Source: an uncultured bacterium (GTDB lineage: Bacteria > Armatimonadota > Hebobacteria > CAIYQO01). Taken from it: 64,000 nt of DNA. This document shows, in pieces, positions 17,761 through 25,500 of the stretch (position 1 is its first letter; each line of letters opens with the position of its first letter). The DNA lies in contig CAIYQO010000135.1 of NCBI GenBank assembly GCA_903928345.1, forward strand, positions 1 through 64,000, written 5' to 3'. Below the pieces are notes generated by a model that was not told the DNA's origin, searched no databases, and was given only the letters and a program-made list of their open reading frames with translations. The position numbers were made by a program, and so were the translations under genes.

Positions 17761-20700
17761 CGCGCCCTCCCTTCCTGCCCGTAGGTGACGCCCGTCGTGG
17801 TGAGCGGGTCGGCGTCGAGGGGCGGCTCCCAGGTGGCGGGGGCAGGTCGCCAGGCGATGCGCGGGGGCAACAGCGCGGTACGCACGTGCTCCAGGTTCTG
17901 CGCCTGCGTGGCGCAGGCGGCGATTTCCGGTGGCACCGTGCCGCCCACCAGGGTGAGGAAGACATCCAGCGCCTTGCGTAATCCCACGTCGTCGTTGGCG
18001 GCCAGCGAAATGGCGTCGTAACCGCCGGTGAAGGGCGACCAGTGGTAGTCGATCAACCCATTGCCCGTGCCGGGAAAGTTGCGCGTCAGCGTGCGCGCGG
18101 CGGCGCCGTGGTGAGCGAGGCGGGCGTAGAGCGTCCCCACGTGCGCGCCGGAGAGCAGCACCACGTGATGCGGCAGGTCGGGCAGGTCGTCGGTGAAGGC
18201 GCGTTCCGGGCGCAGCGGGAAACCGGCGGCGAGCAGCGCCACCTCTGTCGGCGTCACCACCCGGCTCTGCAACCCGGCGGCGGTCAGGCGGTCGGCCAGT
18301 TGCCCAGCGGCGAGGCGGTACTCCTCCTGCCCGGCGTCGAGCACGACCAGCACCTCGGTGTCGGGATGCAGCAGCGCGCGCAGGGCGTCCAGCCCGCTCA
18401 CCGCCACGTCGGGCACGCGGAAGACGGCACGCGGGGCGAGGGGGTAGGTCTCCGTGCGCACCAGCACCGATTTCTGCGCCCACAAGCCGGAGGCACGCTC
18501 GGTGACGCGCACCGTCCACGCGCCTGGCGGGTCGTTGGCGGCCAGCGGCAGCTCCTCGCGCAACCCGTCGACGCCTCCCGCAGCGCGGTAAAGGTGCCAG
18601 CGCACCTGCCCTTGCGGATCGACGACCTCGATTTCCACTGGCACCAGCCCGTCGAGCGGGGCGTGCGGCCCGAGTACGCGCACGGCCAGCGGTAGGCGTG
18701 CCCCCGGGGAGACGGCGTCCGGCGCGCGCAGCTCTACCGCGGCGATGCGGGTGGGGAATTGCGCCAGCAAGCGCCCTTCCGCCACGGTGAAGGTGCGCTC
18801 GTACACCGGCTTTTGCGCCAGCAGGTCGTAGAGCACGCCGTCGTCGGGCAGCGTCACCGTCGGCGCCTCGTGGAAGGTCAGCCCCGGCGGCGCGTCGGCG
18901 GTAAGGAAGAAGTAGCGCGCCTGCCCCCAGCGCGCGGTGGCGCACAGGGCGCGCGGGTCGCTGGACACGGCGACGGGGGTGAGCACGTCGGCCAGTGCCT
19001 TGCGCAGCGCGCGCCGCACGTTCTGCCCGGTGGTATAGTACAGCGTGTCGAGGGTCGGCGCATCGGGCAGCGGGGCACGTTGCGCCTTCATCGCCTGCAC
19101 CCACGCGGCGTACCCGGCGTCGGCGAAGGAGACTTTCATCGTCACGGCATCGGGCACGGGGACGGTGGTGTCGTCGTCCTGAAAGACCGTGCCCCCCGAG
19201 GCCTGGAACTCCCCGAGGCGGTCGAGTACCGCGCCGGGCAGCGTATGCGTCATGCCGACGACGAACAGGGCGGCGTAGCCGGTCAGCGCGCCGTCGCGGA
19301 TGCCGTCCTCGCTGACCAGGTGCACCTGATACCCGCAGCGGCGCAGGTCGGCGTAAGCCTCGGTCACCGCGTCGCGCTGGGTGAGATCGGCCAGGTTGGG
19401 GTTGGCATGGTCGTCCGGGGTGCGGAAGGAAGCCCGCCAGGCCGGCGTATCCACGTCGAACATCGCCTGGGTGTAGGAGTACAGCAGCGCCACCTCGCGC
19501 TCCGGCTGCAGTCCCAGGCAGAGGTCGCCCAGGCGCAGCGGCAGGTCGTCCCGCGCGGCGCTCACGCCATCCACGCCGCGGGAGAGCAGGCGCAGCGTGC
19601 GCACGCGGTCGAGCCGTGTATGGCTGCCCACCCACACCGGTTGCGTCTGCCGCGCCAGCAGCAGCATCTCCGCGCCCAGTTCCTCCGCGAAGGGCCCCGT
19701 GTCGGCGTGTCCCTGCACGGCGGTCATGGCGCGGTAGAGGGCGGGCGGGTAGTTCCCCGCACCCATGTTGCACAGCGTCGGCAGGCTGCCGCCGTGCGTG
19801 GTGACGAAGTTCGTTAATTGCGCGCTCAGCGCCGCGTGCCAGCGCGTGGCGGCGTCGGGGAAGAGGCCGGTGACGTAGCCGGTCCAGCCGCGCCAGAGTT
19901 GCGATTTTTCCGGCAGCAGGTTGTCGCGGGTGATCTTCAGCTCCGGGCGCTGCGCCGCCACGTCGCCGATGTATTGCGTCATGCGCGCGGCGAAATCGGG
20001 GTCGGCGAAGGGTGCGTCGGCGCTGCCCCCCGTCCAATCGCCCAGCGTGTGGATGTCCTCGCCGTAGCTGAAACCCGCGAAGCTGGGGAAACGTTTCAGC
20101 CGTTCCGCGGCGACGGCGTAGCTGTGCTGGTAATCGCGCAGGTTGCGCTCCAGCCCCAGGCGCAGCGTGTGCGCCCAGCCCCAGTGCAGGCGCACGATCT
20201 CCGCTTGCTGGTCGGCCAGCGCCGTTTCGGCGGCCAGGTCGGCGGCGAAGCGCGGCAAGGCCCATTCCTCCGGTGCTCGCGCACGCTCGACGGCGGAGAG
20301 GTGATAGGGATTGTCCGTCCACGCATTGGGGTCGTCTACGCCGGCGCCGGTGGTCAACGTCAGGTTGCTCTCCGACCCGCCGACATGGGGGTCGTTATAG
20401 ATGACGAAGTGCGTGGGGCGCAGCGTTTCCACCAGGTGCAGCGGCAGCGGCAGGCTCTCCAGCGCGCCCAGCTTCGCGTGCAGCGCATACGCCCCGGGGC
20501 GCAGGCGGGCGGTGAGTTCCGGGCGCAGGCGCACGGTGACGGTGGCGCGTCCGTCGGCGCTCATCGGGGTGGTGTAGAGCGGCAGCGCGAGGTTCAGCCC
20601 GGTAAGGGTAAGCGCCAGCTCGCCGGTCGTCGGCTTCGGCGCCACGAGCACGGCGCTGACCTCGATCTCCTCCCCTTGCGCGAAGACCTGGCGGTTGGCG

Positions 20701-20786
20701 TCGGTGAATAGCCCCAGCAGCGCCGTGTCGGCACGACCGGCGAGGGTAAGCAGGGCGACGAATATCACCAACAATGTCCGCAACAT
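17757..20786 (-). CDS. Large secreted protein with glycosidase-like architecture
   Basis: Predicted 1009-aa exported protein with signal peptide MLRTLLVIFVALLTLAGRADT. An Ig-like region (~22-120) precedes a mixed alpha/beta region (~125-420, containing THFVIYNDPHVGG and FAGFSYGEDIHTLGDW) that could be a TIM-barrel catalytic domain, with the acidic pair in YGEDIHTLGD a possible active-site element. Residues ~470-560 (EAYADLRRCGYQVHLVSEDG, AALFVVGMTHTLP) resemble the glutamine-amidotransferase-like trimerisation domain of GH42 beta-galactosidases. Beta-rich and Rossmann-like segments follow. This domain order suggests a polysaccharide-active enzyme, but no GH family can be named with confidence. 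GGAG about 5 nt upstream supports the start, and the next gene overlaps its stop by 4 bp. Confidence 0.72.
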   Translation of the reverse strand: MLRTLLVIFVALLTLAGRADTALLGLFTDANRQVFAQGEEIEVSAVLVAPKPTTGELALTLTGLNLALPLYTTPMSADGRATVTVRLRPELTARLRPGAYALHAKLGALESLPLPLHLVETLRPTHFVIYNDPHVGGSESNLTLTTGAGVDDPNAWTDNPYHLSAVERARAPEEWALPRFAADLAAETALADQQAEIVRLHWGWAHTLRLGLERNLRDYQHSYAVAAERLKRFPSFAGFSYGEDIHTLGDWTGGSADAPFADPDFAARMTQYIGDVAAQRPELKITRDNLLPEKSQLWRGWTGYVTGLFPDAATRWHAALSAQLTNFVTTHGGSLPTLCNMGAGNYPPALYRAMTAVQGHADTGPFAEELGAEMLLLARQTQPVWVGSHTRLDRVRTLRLLSRGVDGVSAARDDLPLRLGDLCLGLQPEREVALLYSYTQAMFDVDTPAWRASFRTPDDHANPNLADLTQRDAVTEAYADLRRCGYQVHLVSEDGIRDGALTGYAALFVVGMTHTLPGAVLDRLGEFQASGGTVFQDDDTTVPVPDAVTMKVSFADAGYAAWVQAMKAQRAPLPDAPTLDTLYYTTGQNVRRALRKALADVLTPVAVSSDPRALCATARWGQARYFFLTADAPPGLTFHEAPTVTLPDDGVLYDLLAQKPVYERTFTVAEGRLLAQFPTRIAAVELRAPDAVSPGARLPLAVRVLGPHAPLDGLVPVEIEVVDPQGQVRWHLYRAAGGVDGLREELPLAANDPPGAWTVRVTERASGLWAQKSVLVRTETYPLAPRAVFRVPDVAVSGLDALRALLHPDTEVLVVLDAGQEEYRLAAGQLADRLTAAGLQSRVVTPTEVALLAAGFPLRPERAFTDDLPDLPHHVVLLSGAHVGTLYARLAHHGAAARTLTRNFPGTGNGLIDYHWSPFTGGYDAISLAANDDVGLRKALDVFLTLVGGTVPPEIAACATQAQNLEHVRTALLPPRIAWRPAPATWEPPLDADPLTTTGVTYGQEGRAR

Positions 20787-20795
20787 GGGCTCCTC

Positions 20796-20832
20796 GACCT
20801 ACCCCTTGAGGGAGGCGGCCAGGGGGTAGGTC
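20796..20832. repeat. 10-bp inverted repeat sharing a 16-nt core with 27712-27727
   Basis: GACCTACCCC (20796-20805) and its exact complement (20823-20832) form a hairpin in the leader of the 1009-aa gene. Its right arm belongs to the 16-nt string GGCCAGGGGGTAGGTC, which recurs identically at 27712-27727. Confidence 0.7.
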
Positions 20833-20835
20833 ACC

Positions 20836-20844
20836 GTTGTACCA
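20836..20844 (-). promoter_or_regulatory. Extended -10 promoter candidate for the 1009-aa gene
   Basis: On the minus strand TGGTACAAC fits an extended -10 element. It lies about 50 nt upstream of the start codon, and the inverted repeat would be in the transcribed leader. No good -35 hexamer is visible. Confidence 0.4.
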
Positions 20845-20923
20845 TTTGACGCCGATGGCGGTAGAAGGATTCGGGGGCGGGCCTCAGAATAGAGAAGTTA
20901 TCATTGCGGAGAAAGCGGTGGCT

Positions 20924-21259
20924 ATGATCCGATCCTGTGATTCCGACGAGGCGTTTCGCATCCTGTTGGCGGACAGCGCGCGGGTACCGGTCTTTTTGAT
21001 GAAGCATTCCACGCGCTGCGGCATCTCGGCGCGGGCGCACATCGAGTTCGAGCGCTTCGCCCACGCGATCGGCGACGCGGCGGAGTGCTGGCAGGTGCCG
21101 GTGCTCGAGGAGCGCGCGCTGTCGCAAGCCATCGCGACGGAGACGGGCGTGACGCATCAATCGCCGCAGATGCTGCTCTTCGTGAACGGGCAGGTGGTAT
21201 GGCATACCTCGCACGGGAATATCACCCGCGCGGCACTGGAAGGCGCGCTGCCGAAATGA
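20924..21259 (+). CDS. ytxJ: Bacilliredoxin-like monothiol protein YtxJ
   Basis: Predicted 111-aa cytoplasmic thioredoxin-fold protein of the YtxJ (BrxC) family, which removes bacillithiol from protein mixed disulfides. The family block VFLMKHSTRCGISARAHIEFERF carries the single active-site cysteine (CGIS instead of the usual CPIS), and the later VTHQSPQMLLFVNGQVVWHTSHGNIT matches the conserved HxSPQ and SHxxI motifs. The ORF track begins 29 codons earlier at a TTG; the ATG at 20924 gives the usual family length (~108 aa). First of three same-strand genes. No bacillithiol biosynthesis gene (bshA/B/C) is in the window. Confidence 0.88.
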   Translation: MIRSCDSDEAFRILLADSARVPVFLMKHSTRCGISARAHIEFERFAHAIGDAAECWQVPVLEERALSQAIATETGVTHQSPQMLLFVNGQVVWHTSHGNITRAALEGALPK

Positions 21260-21266
21260 GGATGTT

Positions 21267-21695
21267 ATGCATCACGACGTGACGACGACGCGGGTGCTCA
21301 TGGGCCGCCTGCGTCGCGGGGATGACCTGCTGGCGGCGCTTACCACCCTCTGCCGCGACGAGGGGGTGACGCTGGGCCGCGTGACGGCATTGGGCGCGGT
21401 TGAGTGCGCGTGCGTCGGTTTCTACGACCAGCAGGCGCGCACCTACAGCTACCTCACTTTCGACCGCCCGCTGGAAATCCTCGCGCTGGTGGGCAACATC
21501 TCTCTGCGCGACGGCGCCCCCGCCGTGCACGCGCACATCACGCTGGGGGAGGAGGACGGGCGCGCCCTCGGCGGCCATCTCGCCCCCGGCACCCGGGTCT
21601 TCGCCTGCGAATTCACCCTCGACGTCCTCGCCGGGCCGGCACTCACCCGCGGCTACGATGAGGAGACCGGGTTACCGCTGTGGCCGGCGGGGTAG
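21267..21695 (+). CDS. PPC/DUF296 domain protein
   Basis: Predicted 142-aa single-domain protein of the plant-and-prokaryote conserved (PPC, DUF296) family. Diagnostic signature: GNISLRDGAPAVHAHITLG followed by ALGGHLAPGTRVFACEFTLDVL; the His residues and GGHL match the conserved site seen in the trimeric bacterial homologues. Eukaryotic relatives carry an AT-hook for DNA binding, which is absent here, and bacterial ones have no settled function. It starts 7 nt after ytxJ, with GAGG as ribosome-binding site, so the two are co-transcribed. Confidence 0.9.
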   Translation: MHHDVTTTRVLMGRLRRGDDLLAALTTLCRDEGVTLGRVTALGAVECACVGFYDQQARTYSYLTFDRPLEILALVGNISLRDGAPAVHAHITLGEEDGRALGGHLAPGTRVFACEFTLDVLAGPALTRGYDEETGLPLWPAG

Positions 21696-21719
21696 GGGAA
21701 CCGCGAAAGGAGCATCGAT

Positions 21720-22400
21720 ATGATTTGTGACCGCTTGGGCTGGCTGCAATTCCTGCGCCGCTTTAGCATGCTTATCGACGCCGGGGCGGCGATTGCGCCG
21801 TCGCTGCATGCGTTATCGGAGGAGCTGCCGCCGCCGTTCGACGCGCGGGCGGGCGCCATGCTGGACGCCATCCGCGGCGGGGCGACGCTGACCACCGCGC
21901 TGAAACCCTCTGCCGACACGCAACCGCCGTATCTCATTCACCTCATCCGTGCCGGCGAGGTGGGTGGGGTGGTGCAAGTCACCCTGGCGCGCGCCGTGGC
22001 GCTGCTCGCGGAGGAAGTCGCGATGGGGAAGGCGGTGGACTTGGCCCTCGACGCGGACTGGGCGATGCTGACGGACGACTGGGCGATGACCACCGCGCCC
22101 GTGCGCCTGCTGCTGACCGCGCGCTACTGCCGTGTCGTGGGCAGCCTGCTCACCAGCGGCGTGCCGATCCTGCAGACGCTGGAAGTTGCCGCCTTACTGC
22201 TCCCCGTGGTGCAGCAGCAAGGCGCCCAACGGACGATAGCCACCATTCGCGCCCACGGCGATAATGATGCCATCGACGCCATGCTCGACTACTTGCCGCC
22301 CACCCTGCGTCTCGTCTTCCGCCTGGGCATGGACAGCGGTACGCTGGACACCGCCTTATTGAAAGCCGGGGAATGCTACCGCGACGAGGTGTTGACATAA
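21720..22400 (+). CDS. Soluble tandem T2SF (GspF/PilC-type) domain protein
   Basis: Predicted 226-aa protein composed of two domains that resemble the cytoplasmic domains of GspF/PilC, the inner-membrane platform of type II secretion and type IV pili. Domain 1 (about 8-95): FLRRFSMLIDAGAAIAPSLHAL and IRAGEVGGVVQVTLARAVALL. Domain 2 (about 130-225): YCRVVGSLLTSGVPILQTLEVAALL and LGMDSGTLDTALLKAGECY. Real GspF proteins (~400 aa) have three transmembrane helices between and after these domains; here none is evident. AAAGGAG with a 7-nt spacer supports the start, so the protein is likely well translated. It follows the PPC gene by 24 nt. A regulator or decoy for a pilus ATPase is one possibility, by inference only. 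Confidence 0.75.
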   Translation: MICDRLGWLQFLRRFSMLIDAGAAIAPSLHALSEELPPPFDARAGAMLDAIRGGATLTTALKPSADTQPPYLIHLIRAGEVGGVVQVTLARAVALLAEEVAMGKAVDLALDADWAMLTDDWAMTTAPVRLLLTARYCRVVGSLLTSGVPILQTLEVAALLLPVVQQQGAQRTIATIRAHGDNDAIDAMLDYLPPTLRLVFRLGMDSGTLDTALLKAGECYRDEVLT

Positions 22401-22503
22401 GAATCAGGAGATGGAGCCGGTCACGTTTACACATATTCCTGCTCCGCGCTCCATGCTCTCCGCTCCCCCCCTCGTTACACGTGAAATGAACAGGTTCAAC
22501 CGG

Positions 22504-22532
22504 TTGTGACCGCTCCCTCTTTAGTGTATAGT
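22504..22532 (+). promoter_or_regulatory. Promoter of the 1688-aa secreted-protein gene
   Basis: TTGTGA (22504-22509), 17 nt, then TATAGT (22527-22532). The predicted start is near 22539, giving a ~25-nt leader with GGAGGA before the ATG at 22564. This also shows that the ORF-track start at 22531 lies inside the -10 box and cannot be used. Confidence 0.8.
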
Positions 22533-22563
22533 GGCGCTATCCCGCTTCTTTCGGAGGAACGCC

Positions 22564-25500
22564 ATGACGACGCGATGGTGGGTAGCGTGTTTGGTATGGC
22601 TGGCAGCCGTGTCCGCCGCGTGGGCACAGTTGACGCCGGCGATCACTGCCGACGACTTGGACCCGGCGCAATGCCAGGCCTTTGACGGCGGCACGGCGCT
22701 GGCGCCGCCCGCGCGCGAGACGGTGGAGGGCCTGCTCGGTCTGCGCACCGGCCCGGCGACGTGGAGCACCGGCAAGGTAACGAGCCTGCGCCGCCATTTC
22801 CGCATCGCCTTCGCGCACCCCGTCACGCTGGGCACCATTTGCACCGGCTACGAGGGGGCCGGCAAGGTCTTCTGGTTCGGCGTCAACCTCGACCGCACGG
22901 TGAGCGTACTCAAAGCGGATGCCCCGTACCCCGGCGACGTGACGAAGGACGACCAGTGGCTCACGCTGCCGCTGGGGCCGGTGAAGACGTTGCCGACCGG
23001 CCTGGCGGTGCGCGCGCTGCGCTTCTCCGAGATCTTTACCAGCGCCGTCGCCACTCCCAGCCGGGACTATGAAACCCCGCCCAGTACGCTTTCCTCCGTC
23101 CTGTTGCTCAAGGAGCGCTACTTCGACGCCCTCACCCTCGGCACCATGAAAACGCTGCCGCAGGGGAAACAGGTACCCGATCAGTGGATGGGCATGTGGA
23201 TGGCCCCGCAGACGTTGGCGGGGGTGGTCTACTTCCCCATGCGTGACGGGACGGTGGTGCACCTGGAGACGTTGAAGCCGGACACCGCTGAATTCCCCCT
23301 CTTCGCCCCGCACGAGCGCTGGAAGTCGCAGGGTGAGGTGGCCTACGCCGGCGCGCCGGGATTGTACCGTTTCGCCGCGCCGCTCGCCACCAAGGCGCTG
23401 CACGTGTCGGTCACCAAAGGCGGCATCGATTTCAGCTACAGCGTGGGACGCGTCTTCGCGCTGGCCGCGTTGAAGGACGGCGAGGCGCCGCCCACGCCCG
23501 GCCTGCCCACCGCGCCGTTCAAACTCGGCTACGACATGCCGATGGACGGCTTCATCGCCGTCGACGTGCGCGACAAGGCGGGCAAGCACGTGCGGCGGCT
23601 GATCTCCGAAGTCACGCGTCCCAAGGGCACCGTGAAGGAGCCGTGGGATTTAAAGGATGACTTCGGCCAGTACGTGCCACCGGGCGACTACACCTTCACC
23701 GCCGTGGCGCGCCCGCCGCTGAAACTAACCTATGAGAACACCGTGAACAACGCCGGGCATCCGCCCTGGTGGGCCCCGGTACGCGGCGGCGGCAGTTGGA
23801 TGGCCGACGAATCCTCCCCCGCGTGCATCGGCACGGTGGGCGACACGATGATTATGGGTTCCATCGTCTGCGAAAGCGGCCAGGTGGCGATCACCACGGA
23901 CCTGGAGGGCAACAAGCAGTGGGGTGAAAGCCCCGTGCTCACCGCGTGGGGCGGCGCCTACCGCGTCGCCAGCGACGGCCATTACGGCTACCTGGTGAAC
24001 TCCTACGGCATCGAACGGCTGGACCCGCAGGTGGCGAACTTCGCCCCGACGGAGATCTTCAAGCATACCTTCACCGTAGACGTGCCCGGCGGCGCCTTTG
24101 GCGGCACCGACCTGGGCGGCGCGGCGGCGCAGGGTGACCGGCTGTACCTCAGCTACCACGCGCCGACGATCCCGTGGCTCATCTCCTCCCCGTTGGAGAC
24201 ACAACTCGACTGCAAAAAATCGATCCCGCTGGTGCGCAAGTCGCGTGAGTACAAGGAATACGAATACGACGACTTCGCGCGCTTCTACTCCACCTTCCAG
24301 GTGGGCGCGGCGCCGTGCACCACCGCGGCCTACTTCGGCGACGCCCCGACGAACGGCGCGCTGTCCAACACGTTGACGGTGGCCTTCACCAAGCCGATCC
24401 CCGTCGGCTCCATCCTGGTGCCCGACGCGAGCATCAAAGTCTACGCGCTGAAACCGGGGCTGACGATGCCCTCCGACGAGCCGGACATCGAGAATAACGA
24501 TCCCGGCGTCGGCGACGGCGGGGGAGGCGGCGACGAGGATAAGTTCGACGAGGCGCGCTGGGTACCGTTGAAGACGGTGGGCCGCCCCGGCTTCCCGGGC
24601 ATCGCGCTGTTGGATAAAGGCTTCACTACGCTGGCATTGCGCTATCAAGCGAAACGGCTGGCCTACTCCCTCATCATGAGCCGCCGCTTTGCCGACCTCT
24701 CCTCCACCGCCACGGCGTTTTACGAGGAAGGCACGAACACGGAGAAGGGGGGCTGGAAGGTCACCCGGCCGGCGAAGCCGCCCATGAGCGTGGAGAATCC
24801 CGCGCGCATGGCGCTGGTGTGGCCGACGGCGGTCACCCTGCGCGGCGTGAGTTTCCACTACCCGACCACCGCGTCGATGGCCATCGATACCTTTATCGGC
24901 CCCGACGGCACCGACCCGCACGCCGCCATTGCCGACGACGCGCAGTGGAAACAGGTGGGCGCCATTCAAGTGGCGATCTACGCCGGCTACTGGCCGCAAA
25001 CGCCCACCGTGCGCACGGTGGACTTCGGCGACCTGATCACCACCCGCGCGCTGCGCTTCCGCGCCACGCTGGCCGCTGGTCGCCTGGGCCCGCAAGGCTT
25101 CATCGGCCCCATCAAAGGCAATCAGGAAGCCGGTTTCGACGCCGTGGTGGCCTACAGCTACCTGGGCAACGATCCCGACGGCCTGCCCCCCGCACTCAAC
25201 GAGCGCCTCACCGAACTCAAGCTGCCCGGTGCCGAGGGTCGCGCGGAGGTGGTGCGGCATATTCCCATCAAGAAGCCCGGCCATATCGCCTTCGACCACG
25301 CCGGCAAGTTGTATGCCTTCTCCGACGGCGCGCTGGTGCAGGTGCCGCTGCCCCTCGACGCCGCGAATGCCCCGATCGTCGTGCTGGCCAAAGGCACCAT
25401 CGCGCAACCCGCGGGCTTCGCCTTCGACGCCGACGACCTGTGCTACATCGCCGACCAGGGGCCGTCCGTCATCAAGGTTTACGACCTGACGAAGAAGACG

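Noticed and set aside
16639-20322. 1227-aa fusion of an Arg-rich region with a PQQ-like propeller
   Set aside because: The first ~850 codons are an out-of-frame reading of the 1009-aa gene; the propeller has its own ATG with a signal peptide at 17760.
22411-22509. 32-codon ORF upstream of the giant secreted-protein gene
   Set aside because: AGGAG directly abuts its ATG with no spacer, and its stop codon lies inside the -35 box; no support for expression.
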